A stretch of DNA of 64,000 nt, taken from Rutpela maculata. Lineage: Eukaryota; Arthropoda; Insecta; Coleoptera; Cerambycidae. Shown piece after piece: positions 34,640-45,031 of this stretch. The translations under genes and the position numbers were made by a program. Under the pieces are notes generated by a model. That model made no database searches, was not told the DNA's origin, and saw only the letters and a program-made list of their open reading frames with translations. Location of the stretch: the NCBI GenBank assembly GCA_936432065.2, contig OW386289.2:168639348-168703347 (forward strand), given 5' to 3'. Numbering within the stretch: the stretch's first letter is position 1; each line of letters begins with the position of its first letter.

Positions 34640-35932
34640 CATGTACATTCACGTAGCGCGAAAGATATGACAACACAGCTGCCGTAAATTCCTCCGTCGG
34701 GCGGAGCATGCAGCTCTGTTATTTCATTTCAGCCAGCTGGCACGCGCGATGTTGTTATTTTACTCCCTATGCCTAGCGCTCCGCTACACGCACGGTATAA
34801 TGCTAGTTATGAATGAAGTATGAACAAAAAACTAACCAACTAAGTTCATATAACATTTATTTTCTTAAAATTTCTCATCTTTAATCTACCAAAGTTTCTT
34901 AGAGGGCTATATCACTCTGTATATAAAAAATATTGACGAATTGCCCTATTCTCCCCCAATGTACGAGTGGGAGGTTCCCCAGAGTCTCAGAGATATGCTC
35001 TTTACATTTCCTCATGCTACCTGGTGAGGAATGCAGAGAATGTTGTTGTCCGCGCCTCATTGTGGCCAACTGGATCTCAGTATTACCGAAGAAATCGTGT
35101 TTTCGCCTACATTCGGTACAATATGTACGTGGTAATTTCGTCGTTTATTTCGTAGGATACAAAGATGGTGTGTGGAGCTTGATAAATGTCTTGAATAGAT
35201 AAACAGACGGCTCGTTGAATTATATGAGAACTATTCAGTTTAACATCTTTGAGAAACAATAATTAATCGTCATATTAATTACAAGACACGATATCTCGCA
35301 ACTACAAAACCTGACATGAAACTGACGGTGGGTCTCGATGTACACGTATGGTTTCATTATGACACCACCACGCATTTTCAATGTCCATTTTGGGCATAAT
35401 AGGGACACCAATGATGACAATGTTTTCATCGTCATTTACATCGCAGTATCCTCTGAGTTTGACAGGACCGTATTTAGTGAATGTAACTCGTTTCATCGGT
35501 GAGTCTACAAAATCCTTTTATAAATCAGGTGAGCTTGCAGAAAATTAAATATTTAATATTAAAAAATAATAAAAAGACCCCAGTAGAAATACATGGGGAA
35601 AATAGCCTCGATGTAATTGTCTGGTCTTGTCAAATTTTGCACAAATGACACATTTATTTTGCAATAAAAAATAAATGGTTTTCTCTTACAAGGTGCTTAA
35701 AAACATTTTCTACATATTATAGACCAAAAGACATCCCAATTCGTAGGCAGAAACGTGCAAAATGGTGAGCTTTAAAATGTTCCACCTCAAAAACTGTTTC
35801 TAGTATTACCATTTTTAAATCATGAGCTACGAAATACCACAAGACCATACCATACTTTTGGGACTATTTTCCCCAAGCGTTTGGAGTGATGTCCTTTATA
35901 GATCATCTCAATTTGTATTTATTATTTATTAG
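34640..35932. other. Unassigned stretch with short ORFs
   Basis: 34,640-34,820 is locally GC-rich. Overlapping short frames at 34,933-35,202 (plus) and 35,235-35,496 (minus; TKYGPVKLRGYCDVNDDE) could be pieces of an old transposon gene, but I recognise no motif. 35,520-35,930 shows nothing definite. Confidence 0.25.
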
Positions 35933-36277
35933 CAGGCATGATTTCTCAATGTGGGTTTGTTCGAAAATTTAATTATTTTGACTAGTTCTATTAGTAGAAT
36001 GCATTAATACGCTTATTCTGACTTCCGTGGGGGTTCCGTTGTTACAAACTGAATTTTATATAAAATTAATGATGATATACTGATATTTCAAAATCTCGAA
36101 GCCGTCAAAAAATGTCCTGTTCAAAAGGTCATTATAATCAAAAAACGAGTTATAGCTTAGTGACTTAGGTGTTTGATATTTCCACTTTTGAGTAATAGCA
36201 AATCCTTTTAACCATGAATAGAACTAGTCAAAATAAGTAGATTTTCGAACAGACCCACCTCGAGAAAGCATGCCTGC
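35933..36277. mobile_element. Inverted-repeat element, 61-bp arms
   Basis: GCAGGCATGATTTCTCAATG at 35,933 faces its complement ending GCATGCCTGC at 36,277. Between the arms is a segment (TGGGGGTTCCGTTGTTACAA ... GTTTGATATTTCCACTTTTG) that recurs, inverted, at about 40,425-40,640. It is a repeat family of unknown class. Confidence 0.65.
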
Positions 36278-36495
36278 TCCCCTGCCCCCCTCAAAGGGGC
36301 TACCTGTATCTGCCTATATATATTTTTTTTCTCAAAAACGGTAGGAGCTAGAGAAATGATATTGGCGCCATTCGATAGAGTATAGAATTTTGCATAAGAC
36401 CTTTCTTTTGGTTTTTGCTATTTTCTTTTTTTTTAAGGCCCCACAGCAAAAAAAAGGGGGAAGAGCCTTCCAACGACACATGTTCGGCTATACCT

Positions 36496-37289
36496 CTAAA
36501 ACGGCCCAATAAATCAAAATTCTACAAGGTATAAAAAATAAAGACCATTATTACTTCCACATCCAGTGGAAGTATAGTAACGACAAAAATTTTTTAAAAA
36601 ATTTTTATTGTTCAAATAGGCTTAGAATGTCACGAAACGTCGAGATTTTAAGTTTGAGCGAAAAAAATTTCTGTCTGTCGGTCTGTAACTTTTTTGTGCG
36701 CACGTTTACTCTGGAACCGTTTGAGATATTGACTTTAAATTTGGTACACGTATGTACTTTAACGGGATCTAGAACTAGATTATATTTTCATCTTGTTCCG
36801 TCGAAGGGTTGGGGGGTAAATTGGGGTAAATTTGGGGAAAATAGGTAAATCAAGCAGGTAAGAGTCCATAAAATTGGTATTTAGTATATACAAAAGAAGC
36901 TAAGGTCTCAAAAAAAATTTTGACATTAGCCAGCCCCATTACCACCCCCACCCCATTATTAAAGGGGATGAAAAAAATTGTGATTTAGTGTGTGTACAAG
37001 AACCAGAAACCTCAAAATGTTTTTTCTTCATCCACTCCCACTACCATCCCCTATCACCACCCCCACACCGCTACCGATGTGGGGTATCGTTTTATAGGTA
37101 TTTGGGGTAGAGGATTTCAAATATTATATTATTAAAGTTCCATAAACTATTATTTCCACATACAAAATTTTTTCGTTGTGAGTGACTTGAATAAAAATCT
37201 GAATGTGGAAGTAGTCATTCCTTGGGCAGCGGTTTTTTTTTCTATCGATTGGTATATTATTTGTTTAAATAAGGCCGTCAGTGGCGTAC
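36496..37289. repeat. Old repeat split by HINE-like copy 6
   Basis: The flanks of the HINE-like element (CGGCCCAATAAAT ... ACCATTATT and ATCGATTGGTATATTATTTG ... GCCGTCAGTGGCGTAC) match, joined together, the segment at 39,160-39,275. The latter therefore approximates the uninterrupted site. Confidence 0.6.
36553..37232 (-). mobile_element. HINE-like element, copy 6 (full length)
   Basis: It starts with the hairpin ACTTCCACATCCAGTGGAAG and ends GGATGTGGAAGTAGTCATTC followed by CTTGGGCAGCGG. The microsatellite is short (CTGTCTGTCGGTCTG). An insertion between T residues fits Helitron-like targeting. A 73-codon ORF at its start is incidental. Confidence 0.9.
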
Positions 37290-37350
37290 AAAGAGAAAGC
37301 TACACATGTGTATATTTAAAATAATATTATTTAAAAAAAAAAATATATAT

Positions 37351-38932
37351 ACCGGGTGAGTCACGAATTGCGCTCGCCCCGATATCTCCTAAAATATTTG
37401 GAATAGAAAATTGAAATGTGGAGGGCTTATTACACGACTAAAATGCCATCTTTTCAATAAAAAATCAAGTTTGGTGCACATCCGGTTTGACCGGAAATGC
37501 CCGCAACTTTCGATTTTTAAATGGAACACCCTATATATTTTTACATTTTTGGAATCTAGAGGAAATTTTGAATACAATACATCCATTTTGGTCACTTTTT
37601 GATAAACATTAAAAAGTTTATTAAAAAATCTATTTCTGAATCCAGAGTGCTGTGGTGCCCAAAACATATTTTAGTTTGTGTGCTACGTTACTATAAAAAT
37701 ACAAAGAGCAATATGATTGCATTACTTAATTGTTTAGAGGCGTTTAAAATTTTCAAATGTGATTTTTACCCATTAACTCGGTTTTTTTAAATGGGAAGTT
37801 AATCGTTCACCAACAATTTTAAATACCTCATTTTCATACGAATCTAATGATACCAAAATTTTGAAAATCCGCTCAGAAATATTTGAGATTTCAGCCAAAA
37901 TACAATGCAACCAAGCTTTCAGAAACATGCGGCTAATAGATAATAGATTAGTGGGCTTTGGAAACTAAAATGACACATTTCTGTGTAAATCTGGTAACCT
38001 AATAACATTGGAAACATCATAGTAGCCATTGAATATAATAAAAAAATATCAGCTGCCAGACAGACTCTGAAAACCGTACTGATGTCGCATTATATTGCTA
38101 ATTTCCTTGTGGATGTAACTGTGTTTACCTCAACATACCTATGCTAAACTTACTTGTAACGTTCTTTGCGCTCACAATTATTAAATGTTTAATAGCTCAA
38201 GATTGCCTATAACTACACGAGTCTGTCTGGCAGCTGATATTGTTTTATTACATTCAATGGCTACTATGATGTTTCCAATGTTATTAGGTTACCAGATTTA
38301 CACAGAAATGTGTCATTTTAGTTTCCAAAGCCCACTAATCTATTATCTATTAGCCGCATGTTTCTGAAAGCTTGGTTGCATTGTATTTTGGCTGAAATCT
38401 CAAATATTTCTGAGCGGATTTTCAAAATTTTGGTATCATTAGATTCGTATGAAAATGAGGTATTTAAAATTGTTGGTGAACGATTAACTTCCCATTTAAA
38501 AAAACCGAGTTAGTGGGTAAAAATCACATTTGAAAATTTTAAACGCCTCTAGACAATTAAGTAATGCAATCATATTGCTCTTTGTATTTTTATAGTAACG
38601 TAGCACACAAACTAAAATATGTTTTGGGCACCACAGCACTATGGATTCAGAAATAGATTTTTTAATAAACTTTTTAATGTTTATCAAAAAGTGACCAAAA
38701 TGGATGTATTGTATTCAAAATTTCCTCTAGATTCCAAAAATGTAAAAATATATAGGGTGTTCCATTTAAAAATCGAAAGTTGTGGGCATTTCCGGTCAAA
38801 CCGGATGTGCACCAAACTTGATTTTTTATTGAAAAGATGGCATTTTAGTCGTGTAATAAGCCCTCCACATTTCAATTTTCTATTCCAAATATTTTAGGAG
38901 ATATCGGGGCGAGCGCAATTCGTGACTCACCC

Positions 38933-38935
<3 letters not shown>
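37351..38935. repeat. Near-perfect palindrome, two 717-bp arms
   Basis: Arm 37,351-38,067 and arm 38,219-38,935 are reverse complements of equal length with only a handful of mismatches by eye, around a 151-bp spacer. The ends are ACCGGGTGAGTCACGAATTG and its complement, set in TA-rich sequence. Mirror ORFs of 63 and 92 codons occur in both arms only because the arms match. No protein motif is present. It is either a very recent foldback element or a long hairpin locus; transcripts would fold into dsRNA. Confidence 0.95.

Positions 38936-38995
<60 letters not shown>
38936..38995. repeat. (TA)n microsatellite
   Basis: An almost pure TA run of about 60 bp begins directly at the right end of the palindrome. 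The left end has a shorter TATATAT, so the element may have inserted into TA repeats. Confidence 0.95.
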
Positions 38996-38998
<3 letters not shown>

Positions 38999-39159
38999 AA
39001 ATAATTTATTATTGTTGTTGTTACAAACTGTGAAAATATTGATTGTACCTGTTCAAAATTATTTCCCATTATTTGTTCTATTTTTTTTATACAAAACCCT
39101 TTAGCAAAAAAATATGGTGAGGGCACTCTAGCTATATCAAGTTTTTGGCTGTCACGCAA

Positions 39160-39275
39160 ACGACCCAATAAATTAGGCAGTAGATAAAAAAAACTGCATT
39201 ATTACCTATTCTGTCAATTGGTAGGTATATAATTTAAAAATATTATTTATTTAAATAAAGTCGCCAGTGGCATGC
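39160..39275. repeat. Uninterrupted copy of the 36.5-kb repeat
   Basis: CGACCCAATAAATTAGGC ... CTGCATTATTACCTATTCTG ... GTCGCCAGTGGCATGC matches the two flanks of HINE-like copy 6. It gives an approximate empty site for that insertion. Confidence 0.6.
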
Positions 39276-39482
39276 ATATAATTGCATTATAACTTATTTT
39301 TAATAATATATTGAAAGCCCAATATTTTCACTATTTTTTATTCTATAACACATTAACAAAAAAATATATAAATAATGGTAAAATTAACAAAAAACATTTA
39401 ACAGAAAATAAAATAACTGAATGACTGTACCTACTTAATGAAAGTAAATTTTAAATTAAATTACTTAATTGCAACATTCTAC

Positions 39483-40010
39483 ACATGAACATAATTTTGT
39501 ACATTTTAAAATTTTTAAAAAACATTTGCACTTAGGCCCACAAATTTTGCATTTACATTTTAATAGTACATTTGATGACAGGTTATCATTTTTGGAAGTA
39601 GTTTAGAGGGGCATCCATTTATCATTATCCATAGTCCATCCTCATTTAGATGGACATGGGAGTTCTATGATGGATTTACTGAGCTTACCCCACAAATCCT
39701 GCTTGATAAATACATCTATTGATATAAATTGACAAGGCATTCATTGTTGAGGGTAAGTTCTCAACAGTAGGGATTTTTTGTGAAAATAATTGCATTCGAC
39801 ATAGGTCGATATCATCTGTGTTGGAATCATAGATTATTATGACTAATTTTGACAGCATTCTTAATTGATCATTATTTGGCTGCTTTGGATCTGTAACCAA
39901 ATCTATGAAAGTGGCGATGACATCTGGAAAAGAATCCCAAACTTCCCAACACTTCTTTTTTCCTGGAAGCGTAACGGAGCTATGGGGAAAAGTGAAATGC
40001 AACATGCGTT
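39483..40010 (-). pseudogene. Transposon-type gene relic with cysteine-rich tail
   Basis: A 106-codon open frame (39,685-40,005) reads PGKKKCWEVWDSFPDVIATF, FSQKIPTVENLPSTMNA and IYINRCIYQAGFVG. After a shift and a stop, GWTMDNDKWMPL is followed by SSNVLLKCKCKICGPKCKCF. This matches an uncharacterised protein family that I recall as very common in arthropod and cnidarian genomes and usually multicopy, with a GKKxxW block and a C-terminal cysteine cluster. I take it to be transposon-encoded. A short cysteine-rich tail at 53,735-53,960 is similar in style. Function unknown; broken by at least one stop and one frameshift. Confidence 0.55.
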
Positions 40011-40424
40011 GTTGGAGTGGGGTCGCCTGCTAGATGGCTTCAGGCGGATCATGGGAAATTGGCATCGCATTGCATTTAGTTGTATATCATATTTATTATT
40101 AGTCGTAAAATTACAAATCATACGCCATTACGTTCGGAAAGGATAAAGCAAATATTTCTTAAAAGTAAAAAAATTTGATTTGAGCTTTCATTTCGGAGAT
40201 AATACGATGGAGATTCAAAAGTTGTCTAAATTGAATTAAATTTTGAGACATTTCAAACCGAGATATTGCGGTTTTAAGTTTCGTTTTCCCGTAAGATCCA
40301 ATGTATAACATAATATTTGAAAATTATTATAAAATATTTCCTCTACAAAACCTCTTATGAAAAATATACCAAAAAATCACAATTTTTCTCCTCTCACCAT
40401 ATGCTTCTCTCATTTTTTAACTTT
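40011..40424. other. No separate feature
   Basis: 40,011-40,150 may hold the decayed upstream part of the minus-strand relic. 40,150-40,424 is AT-rich without a feature. Confidence 0.3.
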
Positions 40425-40640
40425 AATGCCCTTTTGAAGATGACTTTTTTGACGGCTTTGGGATTTTGAAACCTCAGTATCTAATTATTGATTTTATATC
40501 AAAATCAGCTTGTAACAACGAAACCCCCACAGAACTTATTTTTATGCGTATATCTGGGCACCGAGCACTTTACTATATTCATGGATTTGCTATTACTGAA
40601 AAGTGGAAGTATCAAACACCTAAATCGCTAAGCACATTTC
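40425..40640. repeat. Inverted copy of the 36-kb repeat interior
   Basis: In reverse complement this matches 36,007-36,223, sharing GTTTGATACTTCCACTTTT, AGTAATAGCAAATCC and CGTTGTTACAA, with small indels. The 61-bp arms of the 35,933 element are not seen here. Confidence 0.6.
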
Positions 40641-40689
40641 TCAAACTGTAAATATAGCTCGTTGAGAAAACATACTGTATTAGTGATCG

Positions 40690-41075
40690 AATTTTAAACA
40701 ACTTTCAAAATGTCTTCTCTGTCCGCCCGTCTCTTTCCTTGTAAGCACGATAACTGTAGAACGGAAAGTCCAATCGTATTGACAGGACAGTTGTTAGCGT
40801 TGGCTGCAAGAACCCTGTACCTTTGCGGGACCTATACTGAGTTGAAAAATGCACATCAAAACATGTCTCTTCCTTCGTATGTGATCATGAATCAAGGATC
40901 ACATAAATAACCAAAATACAATAATTTTACATCTCAAACTTTTTGATCCAAAGAGACCACGTGAAAATTTCAAATTAAAGAGTACTATTCAGGTTACTAA
41001 GGCATACCGTGTTTGTAGCAATCATTTTGAGACTGTAAAAAGTTCAAAAGTGGACACACCGTATAGTAGAATTTT
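40690..41075 (+). pseudogene. Possible THAP-type domain relic
   Basis: One plus-strand frame near 40,945-41,070 reads DPKRPRENFKLK then TKAYRVCSNHFETVKSS. CxxHF preceded by R-V is the C-terminal zinc ligand block of THAP domains. An upstream frame has FPCKHDNC (about 40,735), which could be a poor remnant of the first cysteine pair. The conserved tryptophan is absent and the two parts are in different frames. This may be a decayed transposase or host THAP protein, but the evidence is thin. Confidence 0.3.
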
Positions 41076-41732
41076 TACATGACTTTTACAATCTACCACC
41101 TCCAGAAACAGGGACAGAATAAGAAATGCAGAGAGCGAGATGTTAAACGAATTTTAAAACCAGATTCCTCTCCTACCTTCATTATAACGCGTAGCAGAAT
41201 TATTCGCCCAAGCCAACCTGAATATTTACAAAATCCAGATATTATTAGCACGCTCAGAATTTGGTAAATCTCTCGACTTTATAAGCTTCTTTTAGTTTTC
41301 CACTCATCAGCTTAACTCAGGATATTAAACGTTATCATTTAATGAGGAATTTGATTGGCCCCTCTTCTCTCTCGCTCTCGGAGGATGTAATTATGGCCGA
41401 TGAAGTGCCATGATTAAAGACTAGAACAGGAAGGATTAGGAGTTATCTGGGCCAGAATTCGTTGTAGAGATCGAATGATAACTTAATAACTTAATCGACG
41501 AAATTGAACTCGTTTATTATACGCGTTTCTAATTTCGTTTTACAACTGGCTTTATATGACGGGAGCTGTGTTGGCTCTTAGCAATTGTAAATTTACAGGT
41601 ACCGTTATTTGTGCAAACCCTTAATTAAAGCAGAGTATGTATATTTATTTATGTAAATTAGTCGAACATAACATCCTATTTACAACGTCTTGTCCGCTTA
41701 CCTAACGATTCATATTTCAGAGGCGTAAAGTA
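41076..41732. other. Possible unique island
   Basis: A 62-codon ORF at 41,079 has no motif. 41,280-41,640 has balanced composition with TTTAATGAGGAATTTGATTGG-like text and no copy elsewhere in the window. It could be ancestral unique sequence. Confidence 0.25.
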
Positions 41733-41945
41733 CCGACACGGTAGCTCAGTCAGCTAAAGTGTACTATTTGGTGAATACGCTAGTCACACTGTCCATCGTA
41801 TACTGTGGAGCCCAGCCTCGGCATTAACAATGTCAGGAGGAATGGATCCGTTTTTCCAAATGTGCAACTCTCTTCGGAACAGCCTTGGCTTTGGACTTGT
41901 TTACTATATGTGGTGTGTTTTATGTTTAATGTTTATGTTTTTAAA
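41733..41945 (+). repeat. tRNA-derived SINE, copy 4
   Basis: It has the best A box of the four copies, GGTAGCTCAGTCAGC at 41,741, while the B box is damaged (GTGGAGCCCAG). The family body CAGCCTTGGCTTTGGACTTG and the TATGTGGTGTG/TTTATGTT tail follow. The long ORF starting at 41,805 simply runs through the SINE. Confidence 0.85.
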
Positions 41946-43453
41946 GATGGAGAAAACTATGGCGTTAGCAAGTGCTATCTGTGTACTTTTCGTGATATTT
42001 TTGTCACGTCAAATTTTTCTCGATTAGCAAATTGCCGATCTTGTCATCTGTATTCTTCACCGAATCTCATACTCGCAGTTGCCGGTATTATCTATAGTTG
42101 CCAACAATTTTGTGAGACACGTAAAAAATCTCAAAGCTTTGCCGCGAAGCCCCTTAGGATAGAGTGGGGCATGCTTTATGTTTCTACGGCATATTAAATA
42201 ATAAATATAATGTATCATTTAATACATAAAAGATCATTATTCTCATGTGAAGTATGTTCTGGCATGATTAAAATAAAAAATTAACGGAAACACGCCTGTA
42301 TCAATTATAATTTCAAATTATTTTGATATAATTACGCAACTCCTTCCTAAAATATTTTACGACCTAACGGCTATTACCTAACCCGAAAACTATTAATGAG
42401 AGAGAAAGTCAATCCAAGTCATTCAATAGTGCTGATTTAGAGAGCACAAAATTCCCCAGCGATGATGTATATAGGTAGTCGTTGATCGCGACGCAACGCG
42501 GCGTGTTGGATTGATATGGTTATTGCTGAATTGCTGATCCTAGGCCGCTGGCACGTGACATCGCGCCAATTACGTCACGTGTGGTGTTAGTTACACAAGG
42601 CATGCGCCAATTGACCTTCAAATGGTCGACAAAAAAAAAATCGTTCTTCATGTGATTCAGGCACTGAAAACATGATCAAACGCAACTCAAATGAAAACGG
42701 TTGACTCTGATATTGTGATTCTTATATACCATTTTTTGTATTTCTGACAACTGAATCCAGACTTTTCAAATGTGTTTTGGAACAAGGAAATACCAGAAAA
42801 AAATGAAATATTGGTCATATTTGTCACGCCGTAGAACCTAAACTTGGTTGTGCTTTGCTTTTATTTACTAGGCTTACTGGATGCAAATCATCGACAAGAG
42901 GAAGATGAAAAAAAAAGGAATTCTGTGCGTTTTGAAGAGAAGACAAATGTCAGTTACCGTTTCATTGTGTGATATCTTGGACGCACCATTTTCCACTATT
43001 TTCAATGCTTGAATTAGCTTCGCCAACATTTAAAATGTTGGAAACATATGTTCTTATTTACAGGGGAAAATCAAATGATATGAATTAGATATTTTGTTAC
43101 CGAAGCAATAAACTTGAAACCAAGATGCTCCTTTTCAGCACTGTAGTATATGGGTTTCTGCTTGCAAACCATTGATTAGTGTTTTTAAGCAAGTTGTGAC
43201 GATCCCTATACAATTTGTGTTGTCTAAAAGGAAGATAAATGTATTATTATTATTATTAATGCGTCAGACCCATTTGGGCTGGATAGAACCAACTTAGGGC
43301 CGACTGACGCCAAAATGGATATCAGTGAGCAAAGCGTGTGAGGAATTGGTCAGATCAAAGTACAAGAAGGTTTGTCTAAAGACTTGTTGTAGAAAAATAA
43401 AAAACTTATTTGTACCTTACTGTACAAGTGTGTGTGTTCGTAATCTTGATTTT
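41946..43453. other. Gene-free stretch
   Basis: The 130-codon ORF ending near 42,195 has no recognisable domain beyond the SINE part. 42,440-42,620 is somewhat GC-richer. A short (ATT)n run sits at about 43,243-43,259. I see no gene. Confidence 0.35.
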
Positions 43454-44174
43454 ACTTCCACGTCCAGTGGAAGTATAGTAACGACAAAAAAAATTTAAAA
43501 AATTTTTATTGTCCAAATAGGCTTAAAATGTCATGAAACGTCGAGATTTTAAGTTCGAGTGAAAACAAAATTTCTGTCTGTCTGTCGGTCTGTCTGTCTG
43601 TCTGTCGGTCTGTCTGTCTGTCTGTAACTTTTTTTTGTGCGCACGTTTACTCTGAAACCGTTTAAGATATTGACTTGAAATTTGGTACACATATGTACTT
43701 TAACGAGATCTAGAACTAGATTATATTTTCATCTTGTTCCGTCGAAGGGTTGGGGGGTAAATTGGGGTAAATTTGGGGTAAATGGGTAAATCAAGCAGAT
43801 AGGAGTCCATGAAATTGGTATTTGGTATATACAAGAGAAGCTGAGGTCTCAAAAAAATTTTTGGCATTAGCCTACTACCACCCCCACCTCCTTATTAAAG
43901 GGGATGAAAAAAAATGTGATTTAGTGCATGTACAGGAACCAGAAATCTCAAAATATTTTTTTACTTCATCCACCACCCCACTACCACCCCCCTATCACCA
44001 CCCCCACCCCACTACCGATGTGGGGTATCGTTTTATGGGTTTTTGGGCTAGAGGATTTCAAATATTATATTATTAAAGTTCCATAAACAATTATTTTCAC
44101 ATACAAAGTTTTTTCGTTGTGAGTGACTTGGATAGAGAATCTGGATGTGGAAGTAGTGATTCCTTGGGCAGCGG
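43454..44174 (-). mobile_element. HINE-like element, copy 7 (full length)
   Basis: It starts with the hairpin ACTTCCACGTCCAGTGGAAG and ends GGATGTGGAAGTAGTGATTC followed by CTTGGGCAGCGG. It has the longest tetranucleotide block of the family, about 60 bp of GTCT/GTCG units at 43,575-43,625. The 84-codon ORF in the core is not a gene. Confidence 0.95.
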
Positions 44175-44784
44175 TTTTTACTTATTTTCATATTTTAATG
44201 TTTAACTAAACTAGTTTTTTCTCTTAATTACCATTTTTGTTTTTTTACATGTCCATTGATAGACATTTAATATTTTTATTAAATTGTATTGATTAATATT
44301 TTTATATATTCAAATTATAAGTCAATTCAAACTAAGGATTTTCTAAATTGTGGTATTTATGACTAGTACTGTTCTAACACTTTCACGTATTAAGTGATTA
44401 ACTCTCCACACAGCTAAATCCTGAAACGCCCTCTGTGCAATTTCAATATAAGAAAAATATGATTGTGTGGATTTTACGTAGTTTAAGCATATAATTAATA
44501 TCAACTAATTAGTTAATTAATAGTACCTAATTTTAATTTTAATAATGTAGGATTTTGAAAATTAAATAACTTCAATTACTGACTGTATTTAACATTATAT
44601 ATATATATATATAATTTAATTTTTTTTGTCATTAAATTTTTTACTTTAAGAGTCTATGCAAGTATTTAGTTACTTTTTAGACTAATTTCTGTGTTTGTTG
44701 TAAGTTCCTTATGTAAAATTATTGTCATTATTATTCTCTTTAAAATAAACAATATTATTATTATTGATAGACAATATCTATATA
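44175..44784. other. AT-rich gap
   Basis: There is no gene. A short (TA)n run lies at about 44,598-44,615. Confidence 0.5.
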
Positions 44785-45031
44785 GGGGCGAGCGTAGATG
44801 CGTCTTCATTGTGAATGTATCTCGATACTCCAGTGAAGCAACGTGCAGCGCGGTTAGTATTTGGATGGGTGAAATCCATCTTGGGAAACACAGCGATCTC
44901 GTCCCATCTTCTAGCAGCTTGAATATCAGTGTATACGCGGAAGCTATGTAATTTCAAGACGAGGATTACATAGTGGATATGCCATTCTTCGGAGGAGATA
45001 TAAAGCAGGCGGTCCCTTGTCTATTAAATGC

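Noticed and set aside
38619..38897. 92- and 63-codon ORFs duplicated at 37,389-37,790 and 38,496-38,897
   Set aside because: They are mirror images in the palindrome arms. Frames are open on both strands at once and contain no protein motif.
38872..39168. 98-codon ORF with an isoleucine-tyrosine run
   Set aside because: The IY run is a translation of the (TA)n microsatellite.
41805..42197. 130-codon ORF
   Set aside because: Its first third is the tRNA-derived SINE body, and the remainder has no recognisable domain or codon signature.
43575..43625. Satellite array or CRISPR-like repeat
   Set aside because: The GTCT/GTCG units belong to the HINE-like element. No spacer-repeat structure occurs anywhere in the window.
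43822..44076. Proline/histidine-rich ORFs in HINE-like copies (also 28,606, 36,627, 51,008, 51,259, 9,577)
   Set aside because: They recur only where the element core is translated, change frame between copies and lack any motif. They are by-products of the CCCCCAC and microsatellite tracts.
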